From contig CM076961.1 of the NCBI GenBank assembly GCA_039566865.1, forward strand, positions 12,795,501 to 12,859,500: a stretch of 64,000 bases of DNA, given 5' to 3'. Made by a program: the position numbers and the translations under genes. Origin of the DNA: Aurelia coerulea (lineage: Eukaryota; Cnidaria; Scyphozoa; Semaeostomeae; Ulmaridae). The notes below the pieces were generated by a model, which had not been told where the DNA came from, ran no database searches, and saw only the letters and a list, made by a program, of their open reading frames with translations. Below, one piece after another: positions 1 through 10,777 of the stretch. Within the stretch, counting starts at the first letter, position 1. The number at the start of each line of letters is the position of its first letter.

Positions 1-2500
1 TGTTTTCAATAAATATACATTTATTGAAACTTAACCCCTTTCTCAGAGAAACCATGGACATATATCTAGGACCTAGATTGAGAAAAAAGGGGTCTTTTAT
101 ATAGCTTGTCAGAGAAAACTAAAAAGGGTATGTACAGTATTTCCCTGTCTAATTTTGCAACATTATTCATAATGTTTTCTTATTAAAATACCTGCCATCA
201 TAATCAGTTTGTCCAGAAAATTCCACACAAACAAGATATACATTTAATAATACATTTAGTAATATATATCATCTTATTTGCATGGAATTTTCTTGAAACT
301 GATTATGTAGACTATATGAAATCATGATGGATGTAATCTGTATCTTCAAAAACTACACATTAAATATCATATTTAAACAAAAAGCATCATTAAATAATTT
401 TACTGTAGCATTTTCTTTCTTTGGTAATATTAATGAGATTCATCGTTATCCTTTGATTTATGAAGCACCAATGGAGCAAGATAGAATACTTGTTGGTGAG
501 AATTGCATGAAAAAGTGGATCAAAAAACATCTTCTCATTTCTCATTGATTGTTATTTGTTGCCAAAAGTTGCTTGCTTTGCTTGTCGTTACTTTTAAGGA
601 CTTAAACTTAAAGTACACTACTTACTCAGCTTTGTTGGATGACCTTCCTCAATTCGTTCTGATGCTATATTGGAAATCCAATCCCCTCGCGCTCATAAAA
701 ATTCACCCGATTCTTAAATTCCACAACATTGCCAGAGAGAGTTGTTTGGCCATGGCCTAATAAACTTTTCCTTTGCTCCACAACAACAGCAACGGTTCAA
801 GAAACAAAGTGGCGGGAAAATATTCAGAAGGAGGCTGAATTCTTTTCCGCATGCAAGATAAGATAATGGAAAATGGTATATCACATACAGAAACAAATAT
901 ACTTGTAGAGGACGTCTTCTTACTTGTTAGTAATAACTAATATTGTTACAGTTGTCAGTTGTTAATAACAGAAACTAATACAACTTTGGTTCAGAATGGT
1001 AGCACCTACTGTCATGAAAGAAAGGCTTACAAATTGGCCTAAAATGAGAAGAAGGGCCACATTATGGCGGTCAAAATGGTAAGATCATTGATGCAAATTT
1101 ATCTCATCTCCTGACCTATGCTGGGCAATAATAGTTTTATAACAAGTTGGCTACAGACAGAGAGGGCCTTGCCTACTATAAGCAGTTTTAATTGATTGCA
1201 CACTGAAGGTGTGGAACATTTATGATCTAACTATGAGAAAAGGGTCATTTTTTAAATCTTTGGACACACATGCCAGTACTTTTGTTATCCAATTGCACCT
1301 GCCTGACAATACAACTGCCAAACCATATTTTTCATGTAAGAAGATGGAGCTGAATGAAGGGTTCACAAAAAAGATACTCATATCTAATCTACCACCAACT
1401 ATTTAATCAGTGTAACAGTCAGTATCAATATATGCATATGTAACAGCCTATTTTCATAAAGGTACTGGAAGATGAAATCTGGGGGCTGCCTGATAAAAAG
1501 TTAATTGTTAAACTTAACATTGCTTTTTACCCAAATATGGTCAATTTTTGTAAAGTTGTCCAACATTGCTGGCACCTCCTATGCCTATGCCTTTAAATAA
1601 TAGATATTATTACTGGCTCACTGCCACATTTGCACATTTGACCACAGTTATTTCTGTCATTTTTATTTATTATAGGGTTACTCATAAGGTCAGTTATCTT
1701 CTACACAAGCAAGCCTTGTTTAAATGTTGAATGAAACTAAATCAATCTTTGTTGCACACATAAATGATGCATAGAGATGAGAGATGAGCATTTATACTGT
1801 ACTTTGTAAAGCAATAAAGGGTAGGACTAATGTTTAATGAATCCTCATATCAGACCTTGTGCATATTAACATGTTCTTCTTAGATGTTACCAAAGAATTG
1901 TAAGGGATTCATACGATGTCTAGAAAATTGTTAGTTTCTTCAGAATTCTTTATCAAAAAGTTTAAAGTTATCCATATGAGTCAAGAATTCTTATCAGCAA
2001 TTGAAGATTCTTGAAAATGCTTAAGAATTCTTGTCATATGAATGTGCATAAGGTATGTACTGTACCAGTATAGGTAGCGTAGAAATGCTCAGGAAATGGG
2101 CATTTCTCACAAGATAATGCTGCCAAGCCATGATTATGGTAATTAAGAAAATTACTTTTTCACTGCAAAATAAATACCCAAAAATGGGGAAAATTTGGAG
2201 AGGAACTATTGATACCCAAGAATGGGGAAAAATTCTCAAAATAGACCCAAAACTGGAACGCCTCACGTCCCCGTCCAAATTTTTGAATGCTGCCAGGCCC
2301 GGGCCCATGCCTTGCAAGTATTTCCGGTCATATGGCAAGTTTCCTGCAGTAATAACTGCGCATTTCCGCAAGAGCCCTGAAATTCCTTCATTTCTCATAT
2401 CGATGACGTCATAATTTCATCATTAACGTTTTGAGATAATTTTTTAAACCTGCATGTTGATAAGTACACAAAACTGTATAATTATGCCAATTTTGGCTCA
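1..2500. other. No recognisable gene (left flank)
   Basis: AT-rich sequence with only short open frames on either strand, none resembling a known protein. The only local pattern I see is three near-copies of the palindrome AAGAATTCTT around 1940-2030. It may be intergenic, intronic or old transposon sequence. Confidence 0.5.
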
Positions 2501-2535
2501 CATTGATGCACTTTTTGAAAAATTGCCCTCTCCGA

Positions 2536-2836
2536 CAATCCTTGCCAAAACTCTTGAAAAAAATCACATATTTTTGCGCAGCTCTCCCCCCTTCCCCCCT
2601 ACAATGTTGGTTTCTTGTGCCAATACGCATTTCTCACGGGCACAAAAACGCAGCCAAAGCCATTTCCTTCATATTTGGTGATCAGTGCTTCAGACCAACA
2701 TTGTTCAGGGGGGCAGGGGGGTGGGAAAAAGAAAAACAGTAAGTTTCCTGCAATGTCTTCTGGATGCTTCGTCACACAAGAAAGCAGAGAAATTACATGT
2801 TTTTTTCAAGTTGTTTTGGCAAGGATTGTACCAACC
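2536..2836. repeat. Fold-back inverted repeat upstream of the BEL/Pao remnant
   Basis: The left arm begins ACAATCCTTGCCAAAAC at 2536. The right arm ends with the reverse complement, GTTTTGGCAAGGATTGT, at about 2820-2836. An inner pair also matches: CAATGTTGG near 2602 against CCAACATTG near 2695, each beside a C- or G-run. The right arm ends about 15 bp before the first gag codon of the BEL/Pao element, so this fold-back may have replaced the missing 5' LTR. No clear target duplication was found. Confidence 0.5.
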
Positions 2837-2851
2837 AGAAGATCTGACGGA

Positions 2852-3830
2852 ATGGCTGAGCAAGAAAAACTGGCCCGTTTGAAGGCCACACGAAAGTCAC
2901 ATCGTGGGGGCCTAACTCGATACATGAACGAAGCGAATGCGATAACCGAGAACGCAAGGACAGATGAAAGCCAGTTGCAACGATTGCAGATTCTAAAGAC
3001 GCAAATCGAACAGAAATCGAATACATTGAGCATTGTCGATGGAGATATATTACAAACTTGTGATGTTGCTGATATCGAAAAAGAAGTCGACGAAGCGGAA
3101 GTAATAAGTTTTAAGCTCACCGAATTGATGACGAAGATTGAAAGAAAATTGAAAATTGCGACAAACGAAGCAAGTGAAGTGGATCGAACGAACACGAGTT
3201 TTACTTCGTCAAGTAGTGACAGGAGAAGTCGATCAAGATTACCGAAGTTGGATTTGCAAAAATGCAATGGCGATATTCTAAAATTTCCACAATTTTGGGA
3301 TCGTTTTGAAACCGCGATAGACAAAAATGAAGACATTCGAAAAGTTTAATTATTTGCAATATTATCTCGAAGGGGCAGCCGCCCGAAACATTGACGGTGT
3401 ATTGACAACCGAAGATAATTACGAGTCAGCGAAAGAAACACTTAAGAAACGATATGGAAGGCCACAGATGATTATTACGGCCCATGTGGAGGAAATATAT
3501 AAGCTGAAACCATGTACCAATGGGGATAAATCGATCCACTTGCGTTATGTTTACGACAAAATCTCAGCGCACGTAAGAGGAATTGAGAATTTAGGAGTTG
3601 AGTTAGCATACAGTGGATGTATGTTGGTTCCAATTATTATGGCAAAATTACCATATGAATTAAGAGTGCAGCTTGCAAGAATAACATCGAGAGAAATTTG
3701 TCACTGAGAGAACTCTTAGAGACATTGCGTACTGAGGTTGAAGCGAGAGAAGATGGAGATGCCGTTAAAGTTAACGAAGCGAGGCCTACTACGACGAATG
3801 GGGTAAATCCTATGAGAAACACAGCGAAAG
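2852..3830 (+). pseudogene. BEL/Pao gag-like polyprotein, frameshifted
   Basis: The start is taken at the ATG at 2852 (MAEQEKLARLKATRKSHRGG), the usual N-terminal type of BEL/Pao gag with basic and coiled-coil stretches. The motif LPKLDLQKCNGDILKFPQFW near 3240-3300 is the DUF1759 gag signature. At about 3340 the frame shifts by one base and continues as FEKFNYLQYYLEGAA. A second shift near 3700 leads into NLSLRELLETLRTE. The product would be the capsid-like protein that packages element RNA. With two shifts this copy cannot make it. Confidence 0.8.
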
Positions 3831-3879
3831 CATGATTGTTTTCAGGAGCGGAATAAGTGAACACGAGAATTTCATGCAT

Positions 3880-4060
3880 TTATTGTACAGGCGATCATTT
3901 CTCGGCATCTTGCGAATCTGTGACAGATGTAAACGCTTGGAAGGTGTTTTGTCTGTTTACGAAGAGGCCATGTGTTAAAAGATTGTACCATTGGGAGAAA
4001 TTGTCGTATTTGTGGAAAGCGACACCATCAGTCGATTTGTTTTAGAAAGAGCTCTACACA
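3880..4060 (+). pseudogene. Zinc-knuckle remnant of BEL/Pao gag
   Basis: CIYCTGDHFSASC (about 3884-3922) is one CCHC knuckle. A second, CRICGKRHHQSIC, lies near 4005-4044 in another frame, preceded by GHVLKDC-like codons. Such knuckles bind element RNA at the gag C-terminus. At least one frameshift separates the two. Confidence 0.65.
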
Positions 4061-4153
4061 GTCGCAGAGAACAAAGGAAGAAATGAGATCCGGAGTAACA
4101 GCTTTAAGAGAAAGAGAAGAGCCAAACTATGCGTCCACAACAAGTGCCTCAGC

Positions 4154-4448
4154 CCCGGGAGGTGTACTTGACTTTCAATTGTACGGGGGTGTGCACTCCA
4201 AGGAACAAACTTTTCACCTGGCTTTAGAAATTTTCCCTCGAAATTATAGCCGGCTTTAGAAAAAATCGGCGAAAAGCATACCCTTAAAACGTAAACATTG
4301 GTTAAAAACAACGAAATAACACGTTTGACAACCGGCTTTAGAAAATTTGCCCTCTTTTGATACCCGGCGTTGGAAAAAAGAGGCGAAAACGATACCCGGA
4401 AAGGAGTGCACATCCCGTCAGTAAAATATACTAAATAGCCTCCCCGGG
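4154..4448. mobile_element. 295-bp MITE with an 8-bp target duplication, in BEL/Pao
   Basis: It is flanked by exact copies of GCCTCAGC (4146-4153 and 4449-4456). Ends are CCCGGGAGG and, reverse-complemented, CCCGGGGAGG. Removing it rejoins the retrotransposon reading frame (TTSASA then STKSKTRVL). An 8-bp duplication points to a hAT-type transposase. A second member lies at 23838-24087 and a possible third end at 8042. Confidence 0.8.
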
Positions 4449-4456
4449 GCCTCAGC

Positions 4457-5012
4457 TTCAACGAAAAGCAAAACTCGCGTATTATTGCAAACTGCGAGAA
4501 CTGTTGCCTATAAAGAAGGAGAGAAGGTAGGAATTCTTATTCGTATTTTGTTAGACAATGGAAGTCAGCGTACCTACATGACTGAAAACCTACAAAAGAG
4601 ATTAGGGTTAAAACCTATTGAAAAGGAAACTGTTCATTTGAACACGTTTGGTGGGGATGGCTTTTCCAAGAATGTATGTCAAGTAGTGACATTAGAGTTG
4701 AAGGGGATAAACAGTGACAAAATTAAACTTAATGCTCTCAGTTTCCCTAAACTTTGTTCTGCATTGCAATATAGGGTAGATCTTAAAGATTATCCCCATT
4801 TGGAAAGTCTCCAATTAGCTGATCATTTTGATTCTGACAATGATAGTGATTCTGTTGATTTGTGGATTGGTTCCGACATGTATTTTGAAGTGGTCACTGG
4901 AGATATTATTAGAGAGGACGAATGCCCTACAGCTGTGAGTAGTAAATTTGGCTGGTTGCTTTCTGGACCAGTCAAGGTACCGCACGATCATGTGAAGAAA
5001 ATCGTACAAATG
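4457..5012 (+). pseudogene. Pao-type retrotransposon aspartic protease domain (fragment)
   Basis: An open stretch of about 180 codons follows directly after the MITE. ILLDNGSQRTYMTENL matches the DUF1758 peptidase of BEL/Pao elements, where D-S/N-G-S holds the catalytic aspartate. The end of the domain, ECPTAVSSKFGWLLSGPV, is also conserved (SKFGWLLSG is a family hallmark). This enzyme would mature the element's polyprotein. The frame stops at 5012 and the reverse transcriptase that should follow is missing. Confidence 0.8.
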
Positions 5013-5017
5013 TAAAA

Positions 5018-5345
5018 CCTGATATCGAAGTCGGAGACGTTATTTTGTTGAAAAGTGATAAAACGCCAAGAGGATTTTGGACATTAGCTCGAGTAGAAGA
5101 GTTGCAACCCGGGGGAGATGGCGAGATTAGAGTTGGGTGAGTGAAAGTTTTGAGCAATGTCAACAAATCGATTATTTTGCGACGAAGCATAACGCATTTG
5201 ATTCCATTGGAGATTCGAGCAAACAAGAAAGACAGTAATTCTGCAGAGGTACATAGGGATGAGTCTGGAGAATGGAACATTGTTGCTTGTGAAGTAAGAA
5301 GGCCACGGCGAACTGTTGCAGTAATAGGTGACATATTACGTAAGG
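5018..5345 (+). pseudogene. BEL/Pao integrase C-terminal domain (DUF5641-like) remnant
   Basis: PDIEVGDVILLKSDKTPRGF at 5022-5082, then WTLARVEEL and PGGDGEIRVG, is the conserved domain at the very end of BEL/Pao polyproteins. After a stop near 5138 it continues as VKVLSNVNKS, ILRRSITHLIPLE and RRPRRTVAVIGDILR. It sits only a few bases behind the protease, so roughly 3-4 kb of coding sequence has been deleted in between. Confidence 0.7.
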
Positions 5346-5469
5346 ATAAAAAAAACGCGAGTTTAATCTTACTGAATTGTTTGTTGAAATTTACTGTAGA
5401 AATATTGCTCGCAAGATATTTTATGGAAACGTTAGTTATTTTTTTTTCATATGATTACAAAGGTGATCA

Positions 5470-5760
5470 TATCCGGGGGAGTATGTCGTGACTATTAACT
5501 AATTTCGTTGTTCATGTTGTTGGGTACTACCCGTTATGTTGATTGACATTTTTGAACCTTGATTGACATTATCACGTTCGTTGTTAGGTGTATTTCGGAG
5601 TTGTTGTAGTTGTAGTTAGCACGAGCCTTCAGCACGAGTAGGTCAACAATTAGAATCGGTAAATTTTTAGGCCTAACGAAGGTCATGAGATTAGCCGCCA
5701 CGATATTCATATCGTTTCCTGGAAGTGAAAATTTACAAATGCAAATCAACATGATATGTT
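5470..5760 (+). repeat. Possible 3' LTR start of the BEL/Pao element
   Basis: A polypurine-like tract (CCGGGGGAGTA, 5472-5482) comes directly before TGTCGTGACTATTAAC, the arrangement expected at the start of a 3' LTR. The right boundary is not visible and no matching 5' LTR was found in the window. Confidence 0.35.
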
Positions 5761-6780
5761 TTTATCACAATCATAGAGCTTATGTCTGAGTACCTGATCG
5801 AAAGTACATGATTTTTCTGACAAGAAACTTTATCCTGATTTGAATGATACCTCATTTCATAAGAAACATGTCAGACCTGAAATTTAAAAGATTGTTTTTA
5901 TTTGCCGGACGCTACAGTATTTGCTTACCATTAGCAATATTGGCAATATTGAAGCTTTTCTGCGATAATTTCTATCATAAATAATGCTACTAAAATATAT
6001 CACGAAGCATCAATAAATAAAATTGGCATTATAACATCAATTTAACACTATTTAAACTGGGGGGGGGGGGGGACAGCTAACAGAGCACTGCTCCAGATTG
6101 GTACAATGAACCAGGAAATGTTTTTTTACTTTTAGTTTCTATCCTTTTGAAGTGTGATTTTGCATGAAATATTTACAAAAAAATCAATTGGGGTTGGGGG
6201 TGGCTGTTTTGCCAACTTTTAGGTAAGCTGCTTGCGGATGTAATTCCAGCTCACCTCACAATACTTGTATAGTATCCTTGTTACTTTGTGTATTTCCATG
6301 AAAAATAGACGAATTATGTGTCACGTCACCTCATCTATGACCTCATCTTTAAGAAAATGGCAAACATTTGTTAGTGGCTTTTCAGCAAAGATATTTCGAC
6401 CGCAAAAGATTTACAGCAGCAATAAATAGATTGAAGCTGATCAATATGGAGTGCCAATGGGGCTGCTGCCACCTAATTTGTGTAATTTAATTTTGTTGGA
6501 ATTTCGTGCACCATTGGTCCCAAACGGTAGAAGATTCCCCGGGGGTATCCTCAAATAATACAATAACGGTCAGCTTTCATGCACATCTTGAGAACCTGAT
6601 TTTAAATCAATGGAACATATAAAGTTCTGTAGCAGAGGATGAGACAAGCGACGACAATCATTTTACACTTCATTTCATCGACTTTCATTCCATGTTAACA
6701 GTTGACATTTCCAGGAGACTTATACGGTAGAAAAGAGACATAATCGGTTAAAAAAGATATAAATTAATTAACTTGACGTA
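5760..6780. other. No recognisable gene
   Basis: Only short frames. A 13-14 base poly-G run lies near 6058-6072. I see nothing else that can be supported. Confidence 0.4.
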
Positions 6781-6787
6781 AACATGT

Positions 6788-6830
6788 TTTTAGAACGTTT
6801 CGAACCAGGCTTGGTTCATCTTCAGCAAAT
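6788..6830 (-). ncRNA. Hammerhead ribozyme-like motif, Penelope 3' region (degenerate)
   Basis: Minus strand: CTGAAGA (6819-6825), a hairpin GAACCA-AGCC-TGGTTC (6802-6817), then GAAAC (6797-6801) and GTT. This is the conserved CUGANGA / stem II / GAAA core with a short stem III and a UU cleavage site. Stem I is weak: C-G, a U-U mismatch, then two A-U pairs. It lies about 130 bp downstream of the Penelope stop codon. Hammerheads are known features of Penelope-like elements. It probably cleaves poorly, if at all. Confidence 0.65.
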
Positions 6831-6960
6831 CTAATAAATGAACATGGCAATCTATACCAAGGAACAAACAAGATAAAACGCGGTAAACAGTCGTGAGTTA
6901 CATTTCCTACGCATGAGGGGACCCGACAAATAAGTCTCAAATGGATAAAGTGAAAACAGA

Positions 6961-7290
6961 TCAGAGGGGGGCTAAGGGATTAGACGACTGTTGGGAATTA
7001 AGTTCAAGTCGATCCCGTAAAATAAGGAGGCTCTCGTGAATAAAAAGGTCAAACTCGTTGTTGGTTCTGTCCAAAATAGAAAAAATATTTAAAGACTTTA
7101 AACGACGCGGCGTGCCTTGATTGGCTAATGTGATACCCAATGGCGGATGGACTCGCTTTTATCTTTCGACCAGCTTTGTTCACTCCCAAGTGCTCTCTGC
7201 ATCGTGTAATTAAATTACGTGTGTTTTTCCATAGTACAAGGCATGGCATGAATGAATTTGAGGGTTGCCTCGAGTAGCTTTTTATTGTTG
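6961..7290 (-). pseudogene. Penelope-like element, C-terminal GIY-YIG endonuclease region
   Basis: Read on the minus strand, YYGKT (about 7210-7230) is followed, after a frameshift, by RNLITRCREHLG, then ASPSAIGYHISQSRH, NNEFDLFIHESLLILRDRLE and a TGA at 6961-6963. This is the tail of a Penelope-like element: the YIG half of the GIY-YIG nuclease, the arginine-bearing helix and the E-S-L-L-I motif with the structural glutamate. The nuclease nicks DNA for target-primed insertion. The reverse transcriptase that should lie upstream is absent, because unrelated LINE sequence begins at 7338. The frameshift after YYGKT makes it non-functional. Confidence 0.8.
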
Positions 7291-7337
7291 TCGATGGTTA
7301 ACCTTTTGTCTCCATGCAGAATGAATTTGAGTAAAAC

Positions 7338-8040
7338 TTAATTTGAAAGAGAGGAGAAACCATGAGGTAGCAACATTGCATTTACACTATTGAGAAGATC
7401 AGATCTAGGCCGGTTATAGGAATGACAAAGCAGCAGAAAATATTCTGTGTCCTCTACCCCATCATTTGCGAGACACAAAGGGTTGACTGTATCTCTGAAG
7501 TGATGTCTAAATTTGTGAAAATTTGGTTTGCTGAGTCCTACCCGTAACTGATAGAGAATAGCTGCACCTTTTGGATCATGAATACCATACACTGGTTCAG
7601 GAGGATGTCGAATAATTTTCCGAAGGGAGTATCATTCTGAAAAAATCTCGTACACCTTTGGCAAAAATCCTTTTGTTGTCAAGAAAAATCCCTAAAATCC
7701 TATTGTTTAAAAGAATCTCGCACGCCATTTCCAGAGAGTGATACACCCCTCCTAATTTTCGAAAATTTCGTTTTAAAAACGCACATGAAGGGTGATCATC
7801 TAATATCTGGATGAAGCGTGTTCCATTCTGATAAACAGTCGGGATGAAAGCAAAATGAAAGCTATTCTTGAAGATCGTCGTTCTTGCCTTTATCTGCCCA
7901 ATTATATATGCTTTACGAAAAGCATACCTAGCTTACTGCAATTTCGGTACGGAGTATCTTGTATATTCTCGGGTAATATCGTTGACAATCTTGTAAAACA
8001 TAAGATCCTTTTGGATGATTACAAAGTCTATCTTGAGCCC
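7338..8040 (-). pseudogene. LINE family B (CR1/Jockey-like), C-terminal fragment
   Basis: Minus strand, from 8040 down: KLQ-ARYAFRKAYIIGQIKAR, FKNSFHFAFIPTVYQNG, then across an inserted repeat (7618-7770) IIRHPPEPVYGIHDPKGA, QLRVGLSKPNFHKFRHHFRD, a Cys/His-like C-terminal motif (NPLCLAND...EDTEYFLLLCH) and a stop at 7338-7340. This is the C-terminal region of a non-LTR retrotransposon polyprotein downstream of reverse transcriptase. The same family recurs at 11008, 21704, 41741 and 49765. It is truncated at 8040 by another repeat. Confidence 0.8.
7618..7770. mobile_element. ~150-bp MITE inside LINE-B
   Basis: It splits the LINE-B reading frame. The ends are inverted: GGGAGTATCATTCTG on the left and GAGTGATACACCCCTCC on the right. 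Flanks repeat TAATTTTCCGAA and TAATTTTCGAA, a likely 9-11 bp target duplication. No coding capacity. Confidence 0.55.
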
Positions 8041-8041
8041 A

Positions 8042-8110
8042 GGGGGGTACTCCCTAACTTTCAATACGGGGGGGGGGGGTCCATGCCACTTTTTCTTTGC
8101 TGACCCCTAA
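8042..8110. mobile_element. End of an 8-bp-TSD MITE (same family as 4154-4448)
   Basis: AGGGGGGTACTCCC followed by TTTCAATACGGGGGGG resembles the start of the elements at 4154 and 23838 (GGTGTACTTGACTTTCAATTGTACGGGGG). The other end was not located, so this is probably a fragment. It terminates the LINE-B fragment at 8040. Confidence 0.45.
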
Positions 8111-9080
8111 ATATTAAGCCTAATGATTTGGGGGTCTTGAGCTAAGCAAGCATAAGAGAATCTAAATATTTAGTTCTTCATAACCCCAAATGATCATTGC
8201 TGCTGTTTTTAGCTACAGTCAGAGAGATGAGTGTTGCTGCTAAAGTCGCCTGCAACATAAAATCAAGCGCCTTGTATAAGAACAAGAATCGCCTAAAAAG
8301 CAATATTTTGATCTTTATTTCAAACGAGGATGATACGCAAAAAATCAGAATTCATTACCCCTAGTCGTAGTTTGCTTAGTTCGTGCATGAAACTATTGGT
8401 ACATCTAGGTCTCAGATTAGATGTCATTTGAGATTTACGATGCAGTACCCTGCAGAATGTTTCTATTCGCGGGCTTCTTATTTGAGACAAGCAGTCGCAA
8501 AGATAACCTCTGCGCAGAATCATATGCATGAAGATGTTTTGGCTCAGTGTGACCATTTGCCTTCCACCACCCTAGTTAGTGGCACCATCGTTTGCTAGGA
8601 CTCTTCGCCTTTCCTCTCAGCTTTACCTGCGATGTTTGCATCTGTAGCTGTGTAGGAGGGGGTCCTTCTACCTTCGATGATGCTGCGAATGCTAGCCTCT
8701 GTGCAGGCCACCGGTTGTATCGTCCTCTGAAGTTGACTTATTTGCATAATGATGCGTTCGTCCTAGAAAACGATTATTTTAACATAATTAAGCTGCTAAT
8801 GAGGTCAAGAACGTGCCAATTCTGGTTAAATTTGTCGTTACGTCAGGGTGATCAAACAAACATCTTGGTGATTTATCCATCTTATGGTGTCAAATCTGTC
8901 CTACATGAAATAAGCCGACGTCAAATTTTGCTTTAGGATCGCGGAAAACTTCTGTCTTGTATGCACTTTCTGTGCGCTTTCTTTATTTCAGTGCCAATTA
9001 GCAGAGATAAAAAGTTAATCAATTGCTTTAACGAGCGTGACGGACTTTCTTTCTTTCTTTCTTCCTTTCTGACTGACCTG
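8110..9080. other. No recognisable gene
   Basis: Several medium frames occur on both strands, but none resembles a known protein and they overlap each other. A short CTTT repeat lies at 9046-9068. Confidence 0.35.
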
Positions 9081-9584
9081 TAGCCCCTTCTTAGATTACA
9101 CACAGTGGACTTTGTATTCAAAAAGGACAAGGCGTCTGCTCCAACGTCTTAGGCCTAACCCTATCTGAGCTGGGGAGGGGCAGATTCGCCCCTCCCTTGC
9201 CCCTAGTACATTTCTGTTTGCATCGATTTCCATGCTATGCAGCAGGCCTCTAAGACTTTAACTTTGTATCATAGAGTAATAAAATGGTAACAATTTGGAC
9301 ATAATTTTTTAAGCCTTGTCTCAATGGTTACCAATTTTTCATACTGCACTCTGTGAAAAACATACTTTGTATCGCTTTTAATCATGTTTAATGGGTCCAA
9401 TTAAGTCGAATTTATTAATCTATATGTGTTTTGATCTATATCTTTCATTTCAATTGCTCTATTCCGTTTATGCCCTATTCAGGCTCACAGAAATGTGTCG
9501 CAAGGCCCTAGCTGATAGGAAGGTTGGGGGGATGGTACTTATAGGCTCTTCGTAAGCCTTCGTAAGCCTTCGTAAGCCTTCGTA

Positions 9585-9845
9585 ATACAGGAACCGACCT
9601 TAGGTTACCCAAGAAAAGGTCAAATAATGGCCAGAGATGTTTCTCCTACAGAGGTGCAAAACTGTGGAATAGCCTCTCAGCCGAGTCTAAGCAGGCAGCC
9701 TCACTGAAGAGTTTCAAGACTATTTAGGTACAGGCTTCTTTAGATTTTAATTATTTTTTTTATCGGAGGGCCCCTTGAAAACCAGCTTCTGCTGAAGGGC
9801 AACCCTCCTTAAAAGAATTAAATATGAAATATATATATATGAAAA
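9585..9845 (+). pseudogene. LINE (family C type) 3' end with hairpin 3' UTR
   Basis: Plus strand: NGQRCFSYRGAKLWNSL, SAESKQAASLKSFKTI and a stop at about 9725. RGAKLWNSLP-type text is the common end of CR1/Jockey-like polyproteins. The 3' UTR holds GGGCCCCTTGAAAACC..GAAGGGCAACCC (9767-9806), similar to the reverse complement of 60694-60735 behind another LINE. Upstream is a fourfold TTCGTAAGCC repeat (9548-9585). Confidence 0.65.
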
Positions 9846-10777
9846 ATATAGGCCTTTCGAAGGCCTATGACTGCCTACCTCACGACCTTCTAATAGCTAA
9901 ACTTGCAGCTTATGGATTCGGCCAACATAGCTTACTGTTAATCCACAGCTACCTTTCCAATAGAAAACAGCGCGTGAAAGTTGGATCCGAGTTTAGTGAA
10001 TGGCTAGGGATCAAATCAGGTGTTCCACAAGGGTCAGTACTTGGACCACTTTTTTTCAATATCTTCATTAATGATCTGCTTCTCGCAGTTAAAGAATCTG
10101 AAATTTGTAACTTTGCAGATGACACTACAATATATACGTTTGGGAAGGATATTGAAAGTGTGATATTGAACCTTGAGGAAGACCTGTCTAACACCCTTAA
10201 CTGGTTCAGAGATAATCATATGGCAGCCAACCCTGCAAAATTTCAGGTTATGTTTTTAGGGCTGAGAGAGGAACCAAAATTCATCCTTGAAATCAATGAC
10301 AAAATCATCCCCCTTACGGACAAAGTTAAATTGCTAGGAGTCACTGTTGACTCTCAGCTGAAATTTGATGACCATACAATGATGAACAGGAAAGTGAGTG
10401 CTTTTTCGCGCGTGGCTCCCTATCTGAACCAAGAAAAGGGTAAGATCCTCTATAATACATTTATTATGTCTAATTTCAATTATTGCCCTTTGATCTGGAT
10501 GTACCATGGGGAGACATCAAACAACCAGATAGACCGTGTCCAAAAAAGAGCATTAAGAATTTTGCACAATGATTTCAATATGCCATTTGAAGTACTACTG
10601 GAAAGAACAGATGAACGAAAAGTCCACATCAAGAATTTGCAAAAATTGATGCTTCAAATCTTTAAGTGCCTTTCAGAAGAAAATCCATCATTTATGTGGA
10701 CATTTTTTGAAAGAAAACACATAAAATATGAATTACGCACATTTCCTTATGAATTGTCTAATTTCATTACCTTTTAG
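9824..10777 (+). pseudogene. LINE family D reverse transcriptase, 5'-truncated
   Basis: An open frame of 317 codons. LSKAYDCLPHDLL (residues 11-23) is RT block A; GVPQGSVLGPLFFNIFINDL (66-85) and NFADD (96-100) are blocks B and C with the catalytic aspartates. The thumb and HERAL-type connection follow (RVQKRALRIL). The fingers domain and endonuclease are missing. The last codons (FITF and the stop) match the host MITE, so the C-terminus is read-through into the insertion site. The RT would copy element RNA at a nicked target. Confidence 0.8.

Larger units (their letters stand above)
2852..5480 (+). mobile_element. BEL/Pao LTR retrotransposon, internally deleted and decayed
   Basis: In order there are a BEL/Pao gag (2852-3830), zinc-knuckle remains (3890-4055), an aspartic-protease domain of the Pao type (4457-5012) and then, almost at once, the C-terminal domain that follows integrase in this superfamily (5018-5340). 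Reverse transcriptase, RNase H and the integrase core are absent, so the copy is a deletion derivative. Gag is broken by at least two frameshifts and a MITE sits between gag and protease. No 5' LTR was recognised. A purine-rich tract and a TGT start at 5470-5485 suggest where the 3' LTR begins. Confidence 0.8.

Noticed and set aside
8592..8936. 114-codon plus-strand frame
   Set aside because: No recognisable motif, overlapping frames on both strands and no splice or start context to support it.
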